A stretch of 64,000 bases of DNA from Candidatus Methylopumilus sp. (GTDB taxonomy: Bacteria; Pseudomonadota; Gammaproteobacteria; Burkholderiales; Methylophilaceae). Within the stretch, counting starts at the first letter, position 1. Every line of letters begins with the position of its first letter. The DNA lies in the NCBI GenBank assembly GCA_024640945.1, contig JAHEEA010000003.1, positions 1-64,000 on the forward strand. Direction: 5' to 3'. This document shows, piece by piece, positions 56,974 through 64,000 of this stretch. A model generated the notes under the pieces. That model saw only the letters and a list, made by a program, of their open reading frames with translations, ran no database searches and was not told where the DNA came from. Both the position numbers and the translations under genes were made by a program.

Positions 56974-57611
56974 TGCAAAATAGCCAACGTGTTTGGGTGT
57001 TTGACCTAGACGACACCCTACACGATGCTTCATCACATATCTTTCCTGTGATGAATAAAGCCATGACGCAATACATCATGGACACTTTAAATATTGATGA
57101 ACACCATGCCTTTAAATTGCGCCAACATTACTGGCGCATCTACGGGGCAACCCTAAAGGGCCTCATGAGACATCATGGGGTAGACCCTTATCATTTCTTA
57201 TGCGAAACACATGACAACATTGATTTGGAAAACATGGTGTCGGAAACCAAAAAATTACGGCATTGCATTAATCGTTTAAAAGGTCGTAAAGTGATCTTCA
57301 CTAATGCGCCAATGAATTATGCAATTCGAGTATTAAATGTATTAGGAATCGCTGATTTATTTACTGTGGTTTTTAGTGTGGAGTCCACAAACTTTCATCC
57401 CAAACCTTCGGTACGTGGATTTCGACAACTGCTTCATGTGATTAAAGCTAAAGCGAGTGACTGCGTCATGATGGAAGATAACTTACCAGCGCTAATGACC
57501 GCTAAACGCATGGGGATGAAAACTGTGTGGATTTCAAAATCATTACAAAAACCAAGTTTTGTCGATTTACGTATCAATAACGTGTTAGCACTTACTCATT
57601 CTAGAATATAA
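56973..57611 (+). CDS. Pyrimidine 5'-nucleotidase-like HAD hydrolase
   Basis: WVFDLDDTLHDASSHIFP; VMMEDNLPALMTAK; start overlaps the argB stop. Confidence 0.88.
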
Positions 57612-57661
57612 TAACAGCAACAAATAAACTTCAACTCTACCGCGACTAATGGAGATTAAAG

Positions 57662-58240
57662 ATGGCATCAAAACCTGGTGAACGTAAACAACAGATTCTA
57701 GAGACACTAGCCAATATGCTAGAAAAGCCAACGCGTGAAAAAATCACTACAGCGTCACTTGCAGCAAAATTAGACGTGAGTGAAGCAGCGCTTTACAGGC
57801 ATTTTGCAAGTAAAGCGCAAATGTTCGAAGGCTTAATCGAATTTATCGAACAAAGCTTATTTGGATTAATTAATAAAATTGGGGCGGAAGAAACAAATGG
57901 CATTAGCCAAGTCCGTCGGATCATTACTGTCATGCTATTGTTCGCAGAAAAAAATCCAGGCATGACACGCGTACTCATCGGTGATGCTTTGGTGAACGAA
58001 GATGATCGCTTACAACTGCGTATCAATCAATTATTTGATCGGGTTGAATCAACGCTAAAACAATCATTACGTATCTCTGAAGCACAAACTGGACGTAAAG
58101 TAGACGCCGAGTCTCAAGCTAATTTAATGTTGTGTTTTGTGATTGGCAGATGGCATCAATTTGCTAAGAGTGGATTTAAACGCTTGCCTATGGAATATGT
58201 TCAAGAACAACTCACTTGCTTGAATGGCGCGGAGGAATAA
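57662..58240 (+). CDS. slmA: Nucleoid occlusion factor SlmA (TetR family)
   Basis: RKQQILETLANMLEKP..ITTASLAAKLDVSEAALYRHFASKAQMFEGLIEFIE. Confidence 0.92.
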   Translation: MASKPGERKQQILETLANMLEKPTREKITTASLAAKLDVSEAALYRHFASKAQMFEGLIEFIEQSLFGLINKIGAEETNGISQVRRIITVMLLFAEKNPGMTRVLIGDALVNEDDRLQLRINQLFDRVESTLKQSLRISEAQTGRKVDAESQANLMLCFVIGRWHQFAKSGFKRLPMEYVQEQLTCLNGAEE

Positions 58241-59455
58241 TTAAGAATTCAATGCCTGCTCTAGGGCATTGAGTCTTGCTTCATACACTGCCTGTTTAAT
58301 CTTATCTGGCGTATCTTGCAGTTTTGCAACGGCGCCTGCATCAACTTCAGAAGCAGCTTTCAATAAACTCAAGAGCAAGTCTGCTTTTTCAAATACTTGG
58401 GTTTCATAACCTGTTCTGCCCCGAATATCACATTCACAAGCGAGTAAGAAGTCACCAAATCTTTCAGGCTGGCGAATTGCATCGGTCTCAACTAAAAACT
58501 TAAGCAAGGTCTCCGGACACATTTTCTCCACTTGATGAACTTTGCCATGGAATTTAGCAACGATATGCGCAAGTTCTTTGCAATCGTTAGGCACACGTAA
58601 ACGCTTACAAAGCACTTGCAATAAATCAACACTACGCTGCTCATGATCTATATGACGAGGCAATAGATCTTTAGGTGTCGTACCCTTACCTAAATCATGC
58701 ATCAAAGCTGCGAAGCGAACTGGTAATTGATATTGCTTAGATGCGGCATAATCGATCACCATCATGACATGTACCCCAGTATCAATTTCAGGATGATGAT
58801 TTGCTGGTTGCGGCACACCCCAAAGTGCATCTAACTCAGGCAAGAGTTTTTTAAGCGCTCCACAGGCTCTTAAAACTTCAAACATACGACTTGGCTTTTC
58901 TTCCATTAAGCCCTTAGATATTTCCTGCCAAACTCGTTCAGGCACCAAAGCATCCACTTCACCTTTTTCTACCATTTCACGCATCAGATTCATGGTGGCT
59001 GGCGCAACATCAAAATCAATGAATCTTGCAGCAAAGCGAGCAGCTCTTAATATACGAACTGGGTCTTCAGAAAATGCTGGGCTCACATGCCTCAACACCT
59101 TATCTTTTAAATCTTGAATCCCTGAATAAGGGTCGATTAGATGGCCAGACTCATCTTTAGCAATCGCATTAATCGTTAAGTCACGGCGAGCAAGATCTTG
59201 CTCTAAAGTAACGTCCGGATCAGCATGTACTTGGAAGCCCTTATATCCTTTAGCAGTTTTACGCTCAGTTCTGGCGAGCGCATATTCATCACGCGTATTA
59301 GGATGTAAAAAAACTGGAAAGTCTTTACCTACAGGCTTATAACCTGCCGATTCCATTTCTGTTGGCGTGCTTCCAACCACAACAAAGTCTCTATCCTGGA
59401 CACCTAATCCAAGTAATTCATCTCGAACCGCTCCGCCAACACAATACACTTGCAT
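58241..59455 (-). CDS. cca: Multifunctional CCA tRNA nucleotidyltransferase with HD domain
   Basis: MQVYCVGGAVRDELLGLGVQDRDFVVVG; RRDLTINAIA; ALMHDLGKGTTP. Confidence 0.97.
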   Translation of the reverse strand: MQVYCVGGAVRDELLGLGVQDRDFVVVGSTPTEMESAGYKPVGKDFPVFLHPNTRDEYALARTERKTAKGYKGFQVHADPDVTLEQDLARRDLTINAIAKDESGHLIDPYSGIQDLKDKVLRHVSPAFSEDPVRILRAARFAARFIDFDVAPATMNLMREMVEKGEVDALVPERVWQEISKGLMEEKPSRMFEVLRACGALKKLLPELDALWGVPQPANHHPEIDTGVHVMMVIDYAASKQYQLPVRFAALMHDLGKGTTPKDLLPRHIDHEQRSVDLLQVLCKRLRVPNDCKELAHIVAKFHGKVHQVEKMCPETLLKFLVETDAIRQPERFGDFLLACECDIRGRTGYETQVFEKADLLLSLLKAASEVDAGAVAKLQDTPDKIKQAVYEARLNALEQALNS

Positions 59456-59458
59456 TAA

Positions 59459-60400
59459 TTATCTACCTGCGTAAGAACGATAATGGTTGTATGCATTGCG
59501 TGGGTTTTCATTTAACAAATATTCGGGAACAATGGACTCCATCGCTACCGGCGTAAAATTTAAATAATCAGGGAAAGGGTGCTCACAAGTGCTATCAACT
59601 TCCATAGATCGAACATTGTCCCGTGTCATCAATTTAATCGGCAGCAATTCCATGGCAAAAGCCTGCATATAAGAAAAAAGATTATTTAAACCAATCACTA
59701 TGCGTTTTTTATTGAGTGTCGTTGACACAAATTTAATAATTTCGGCCAAAGTATAAACTTTAGGCCCACCTAGGTCATAAGACTTACCATAGGTCTGAGA
59801 ATTCTCTATACAAGCAACGAAAGCAGCCGCAACATCTTCAACAAAAATAGGCTGAAATTTAGCTTTGGGTTTCGCAAGTAAAATGACCGGTAGAAGCTTA
59901 ATTAAATGCGCAAACAAATTAATAAAACCATCGCCACGACCAAAAATAATCGAAGGCTTGAAAACTGTAACATGTAACTTCTTACTTTGTGAGAGCACGT
60001 AGTTCTCACCTTCAGCTTTTGATCGCAAATAGTGACTTGGTGCTTTCAAATCAGCTCTTAAAGCACTCATATGAATGAAGCGCCCCATACCCAATTTCAA
60101 GCAAATCTTTGTTACACGTTTTGGCAATTCCGCATGCATTTTTTCAAAACTCATTTTTTTAGTGGAATGCAAAATACCAATTAGATTGATGACTACATCA
60201 CAACCTTTTAGAGCCACACTTAGGGCAGCATCATTCATTACATCACATTCAACCACTGTGACATTAGGCAACAAGATAAGGTGCTTACTCCCCTCACGCC
60301 TTCGGGTAAGCAGCTTTACTGAATATCCAGCAACACTAAGTTGTTGCGCTAAAGCGCTACCAACGAACCCTGTACCACCCAACAAACATATTTGCTTCAT
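59459..60400 (-). CDS. Complex I NDUFA9-like NAD(P)-binding protein
   Basis: ICLLGGTGFVGSALAQQLS; atypical SDR; typical beta-proteobacterial cca neighbourhood. Confidence 0.88.
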   Translation of the reverse strand: MKQICLLGGTGFVGSALAQQLSVAGYSVKLLTRRREGSKHLILLPNVTVVECDVMNDAALSVALKGCDVVINLIGILHSTKKMSFEKMHAELPKRVTKICLKLGMGRFIHMSALRADLKAPSHYLRSKAEGENYVLSQSKKLHVTVFKPSIIFGRGDGFINLFAHLIKLLPVILLAKPKAKFQPIFVEDVAAAFVACIENSQTYGKSYDLGGPKVYTLAEIIKFVSTTLNKKRIVIGLNNLFSYMQAFAMELLPIKLMTRDNVRSMEVDSTCEHPFPDYLNFTPVAMESIVPEYLLNENPRNAYNHYRSYAGR

Positions 60401-60429
60401 GCTTTAACCTTATTAAATCCAAAATGCTT

Positions 60430-62355
60430 TTATTCTGCCGCGATTGCGGAATTAGTCTTAGTAATAACACCCAATCGCTGTTTTAAGCTTTGTGTTTTAG
60501 TACCTAAACGATAGGCATAAAAGTATGTATTAGCCATCACTTTTTGTACATAAGCACGTGTTTCTAGAATCGGAATATTTTCAATATAAATCGCACCTTC
60601 AATCGGCTGATCCGACATCCAATTTTTAACGCGTCCAGGGCCGGCGTTGTAGGCGGCCGTCGCGAGGGGTGTTTGCCCATTCATCATATCTAATGTGTAC
60701 CTCAAATAATAAGTCCCCAATTGAACATTGGTATCCAACTGATGAATCTTATCTTGTCGATAACCGCCTAAATTCATACGCTTGGCAATCCAAGCCGCGG
60801 TTTCAGGCATTACTTGCATAACACCGGCAGCGCCTACACCTGATTTTGCACTTGGATTAAAACGACTTTCTTGTCGTGTTAGACCATAAACCCAAGCCTC
60901 ATCCACGCCATAGTCTTTTGAAAAATTCGTCACTGTTTCTCGATAAGGCGTAGGGAAACGCAGAGTATAATTATGTACGGATTTAGTCCTCTCCGCCGTG
61001 TTAATAGCTACATCATACCAGCCCTGTCGAACCGCCAACTCAGCAGCAGCCAATAACTGTTTGTCATCGTAATCGCGAGTCGCCCAAGACCATTCGGCTC
61101 GTGACTCCCACTTCAGACCAATTCGCTGCAACTCTAGTACACGTTGCATTGCTGGCTGATTTTGAATTTGCTGTACTTCGACCTCAGTTGGCACATAATT
61201 AATTGGCGTGGCCGTTAACATATCACCCAACTCATCTTCCGCAAGCAAACCGTAATAATTGCGTTCGTGTGTCAAAGCAAGTAACAACTGATTGGCCTTT
61301 GGAATATCATTCTGCGCTTTATATGCACGTGCTTTCCAATATCTCCAAACAGGCTCTTCTTGCTGTTCAATCGACATATCAGCAATCGTATTTTTTACCA
61401 AACTCCAATCTTTACCCCACAAAGCGACCCTAACTTTCCAAGCAAAAGCCTCTTTATCCATATATTGAGTCTTCACTCGTGCATACATGCCAAGTGCATT
61501 ACTATCATGATGTCGCGCAGCATAAATTGCAAAACGCTTCCACATCTGCGCAGACTCTTCTTCTGAAAACTGACTCGCTAATTTTTCCCAGCGCTGCTTT
61601 GCTGAATCAATCTGTATACGCATAAGACGATCTAAAGCATATAGATGAAGTTCACGGCCCGATCGCGTGTGTAGTGAAATTGGATTTTTAGCATCAAGAA
61701 ATTGCTGTGGATTTTGGAAAGCAGTATCTAAAGATTTAACAGAAGCAGAAAGATTCAATCGCTGCAATAATGACTTAGCCAAGGGCAACTGACCTTCTTG
61801 CAACGCCAATCTGAAGCGCATCCAAATGTCGTTTTCTGTGAGCACATTCGATTTTTGCATGAGATCAAACAGCCCCTCACAATTGAGTGGCTGATCAGTC
61901 GTCACCATCCAATAGACTTTACCTTCAGTAAGCGCAATTACATCACCTTTTTTAGCTCTACCTTCTAGGGAATAACAAGCAATTGCGATATCTTCACGTT
62001 TATATTGAGGCAACTCTTCAAAGAATGTTGTCCAGTCTTGGCGTTTAGCGAGAGTCTTTAACCATTCTGCTCTTATTCGTTCCGAAAAAGAGGTGTCATT
62101 GTATTCAGCAAGGTAGTTTTGGATTTGAGTTTTATCTGCGTTACTTAGCTTCAACAACATTACCCAATAATCAACATATGGAAGCAATACATAGTTCTGC
62201 GAATGCAATATTTTTGATGATTGTTCCAGGCCAATTAAATCTCTAGCCTGATAGGATTGCTGAGCTTTTAAGAAAACCTTATCGGCACTTTGCTCTGTAG
62301 CAAAAGCGACACTGATAAAAAATAATTGAATCAATAAAATGAGGAAACGCATCAA
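60430..62355 (-). CDS. Soluble lytic murein transglycosylase
   Basis: Superhelical N-domain; ESRFNPSAKSGVGAAGVMQVMPETAAWIAKR SLT motif. Confidence 0.95.
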   Translation of the reverse strand: MMRFLILLIQLFFISVAFATEQSADKVFLKAQQSYQARDLIGLEQSSKILHSQNYVLLPYVDYWVMLLKLSNADKTQIQNYLAEYNDTSFSERIRAEWLKTLAKRQDWTTFFEELPQYKREDIAIACYSLEGRAKKGDVIALTEGKVYWMVTTDQPLNCEGLFDLMQKSNVLTENDIWMRFRLALQEGQLPLAKSLLQRLNLSASVKSLDTAFQNPQQFLDAKNPISLHTRSGRELHLYALDRLMRIQIDSAKQRWEKLASQFSEEESAQMWKRFAIYAARHHDSNALGMYARVKTQYMDKEAFAWKVRVALWGKDWSLVKNTIADMSIEQQEEPVWRYWKARAYKAQNDIPKANQLLLALTHERNYYGLLAEDELGDMLTATPINYVPTEVEVQQIQNQPAMQRVLELQRIGLKWESRAEWSWATRDYDDKQLLAAAELAVRQGWYDVAINTAERTKSVHNYTLRFPTPYRETVTNFSKDYGVDEAWVYGLTRQESRFNPSAKSGVGAAGVMQVMPETAAWIAKRMNLGGYRQDKIHQLDTNVQLGTYYLRYTLDMMNGQTPLATAAYNAGPGRVKNWMSDQPIEGAIYIENIPILETRAYVQKVMANTYFYAYRLGTKTQSLKQRLGVITKTNSAIAAE

Positions 62356-62424
62356 GTCCTGCTTTCAAAAAGCGTAGTGGCTGATGACCGCTGTAAGATT
62401 AAGCACGTCACTATTACGTGCCTG

Positions 62425-62607
62425 CTAAAAAAGAATAATTCTACTAATCGAATATATAAGTGCAACAAGTACTAACAATACAAATAAAAACTTACTCACT
62501 TGCCATGCGAAGCGCAGATAGCGCTTATCTTGACTTAATAAATATACGCCTAAGCAAACAAGTATCGTAATAAGAATAAAAGCAAAAAGTAGACGGAGAA
62601 CAATCAT
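62425..62607 (-). CDS. Small membrane protein of unknown function
   Basis: 60-aa ORF with two predicted TM segments, co-directional with flanking genes. Confidence 0.5.
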   Translation of the reverse strand: MIVLRLLFAFILITILVCLGVYLLSQDKRYLRFAWQVSKFLFVLLVLVALIYSISRIILF

Positions 62608-62619
62608 AAAACAATGAAA

Positions 62620-63552
62620 TTACACATACTGTAAAGAAGGACTTGAATCGAGCAAAGTTTGGAATCCATTAGGCGCTTCCTCGGCACGATCAAAGGTTGC
62701 GTATTCCCAAGCATCAACATCATCTAATAAATTACGAAGTAGTTGATTATTGAGCGCATGACCTGATTTATAAGCTGTAAAAGCGCACAATAAAGGATGG
62801 CCTAAAACATATAAGTCGCCTATAGCATCTAAGGTTTTATGCTTAACAAACTCATCTTCGTAGCGTAAACCATCACTATTTAGAATTCGGTATTCATCTA
62901 AAACAATCGCATTATCTAGACTACCGCCACGCGCCAACCCCATAGAGCGAAGCGCTTCCACTTCGTGCATAAAACCGAAGGTACGAGCACGACTAACATC
63001 TTTAATATATGAATTATCAGCGAAATCTATTTTGACATTTTTACCTGTATGCTCAAAAACCGGATGAGCAAAATCAATAGTGAAATCGATTTTAAAGCCA
63101 AAGTAAGGATCGAAGCGAACCCATTTATCGCCGTCATGAACTTCGACTGTTTTTTTGATGCGAATGAATTTTTTCGCTGCGGCTTGCTCAACAATTCCTG
63201 CTTGCTGCAGCAGAAAGACAAACGGCCCTGAACTCCCATCCATAATAGGAACTTCAGCAGCCGTTAAATCCACATAAATATTATCTATACCAAGCCCAGC
63301 AAGCGCTGACATTAAATGCTCAACGGTGGCGATGCGAACCCCTTCATGTTCCAAGGCTGAACACATACGAGTATCACATACATATTGAGGCTGCACTTTG
63401 ATTTCCGCAGAGCCGGGCAGATCGGATCGACGAAAAACAATACCGGTGTCAGGCATAGCAGGACTCAAGGTCATCGTGACCTTTTCACCCGAATGCAAGC
63501 CAACACCAGTGGCACTGATGGCTTTTTTAAGCGTACGTTGTTTCAGCATCAT
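62620..63552 (-). CDS. lpxC: UDP-3-O-acyl-N-acetylglucosamine deacetylase
   Basis: [53 protein letters not shown]. Confidence 0.98.
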   Translation of the reverse strand: MMLKQRTLKKAISATGVGLHSGEKVTMTLSPAMPDTGIVFRRSDLPGSAEIKVQPQYVCDTRMCSALEHEGVRIATVEHLMSALAGLGIDNIYVDLTAAEVPIMDGSSGPFVFLLQQAGIVEQAAAKKFIRIKKTVEVHDGDKWVRFDPYFGFKIDFTIDFAHPVFEHTGKNVKIDFADNSYIKDVSRARTFGFMHEVEALRSMGLARGGSLDNAIVLDEYRILNSDGLRYEDEFVKHKTLDAIGDLYVLGHPLLCAFTAYKSGHALNNQLLRNLLDDVDAWEYATFDRAEEAPNGFQTLLDSSPSLQYV

Positions 63553-63695
63553 CCAGCTAAAAGTTTTCCTAAAAAAATCATACTCACAAGCGTTTTATAT
63601 CAAACGCTTTACTCAATATTTACACCGTATTTATCCTTAAAGGATAGCATAAGTGCCGCACCTACTGCTAATACTAGCGCTTCATACACAACTAC

Positions 63696-64000
63696 TTAGT
63701 CAGCTTGCTTGCGAAGAAAAGCAGGAATATCGTACTCTTCAATTCCATCTTTTTTCATCGCATCAACCTGTGCACGGCGACCATTTGGGCTAAATACTGC
63801 TGGCTCTTCATCTTCAGCGTAACCAATTTCTTGACCCATATACACAGGTTGGTTAGTAGTACCGTTAAGAATTACCGGCGCATTCACTACTAAGGTTGGT
63901 TTCTTTTGAACACTGCTGATACCATTCAATCCTGTAGCAACCATTGTTACACGCAATGCGTCACCCATAGTTTCATCAAATACATTACCAACAATCACTG
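63696..64000 (-). CDS. ftsZ: Cell division protein FtsZ (C-terminal part; continues beyond window)
   Basis: IVGNVFDETMGDALRVTMVATGL; C-terminal peptide EEYDIPAFLRKQAD; upstream of lpxC on the same strand. Confidence 0.95.
   Translation of the reverse strand, partial: VIVGNVFDETMGDALRVTMVATGLNGISSVQKKPTLVVNAPVILNGTTNQPVYMGQEIGYAEDEEPAVFSPNGRRAQVDAMKKDGIEEYDIPAFLRKQAD

Overview
The window is about 64 kb of a compact, AT-leaning beta-proteobacterial chromosome. Gene content and order look Methylophilaceae/Nitrosomonadales-like; this is an inference from protein sequence and synteny, and no search was run. Almost all of it is housekeeping: tRNA-Lys, ffh, leuA, pssA, tgt-yajC-secDF, clpS-clpA, clpB, ileS-lspA, ribF, murJ, rpsT, purEK, proB, obgE, rplU-rpmA, ispB, coaE-zapD-yacG, argJ, secA, ppa, purC, pgk-gapA-tkt, rsmE, argA-argB, slmA, cca, slt, lpxC and the 3' part of ftsZ. 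There is one clear accessory island, at about 18.6-24.7 kb. It looks like a copper-acquisition module: a DUF2946-like protein, a small XRE regulator, a copper-uptake-associated periplasmic protein and two tandem TonB receptors. I saw no CRISPR array, transposase, integrase or prophage. The best candidates for something undescribed are: (1) an N-acetylglutamate synthase (ArgA) with an in-frame N-terminal XRE DNA-binding domain, preceded by three phased TGCR-N5-CGCA sites that could be its own operators; (2) a 29-codon ORF with 9 Leu codons in the leuA leader, apparently leaderless, ending inside a hairpin whose 3' arm can pair with either of two sequences; (3) a strong intrinsic terminator abutting the Shine-Dalgarno of the copper-module regulator gene, which suggests conditional readthrough.
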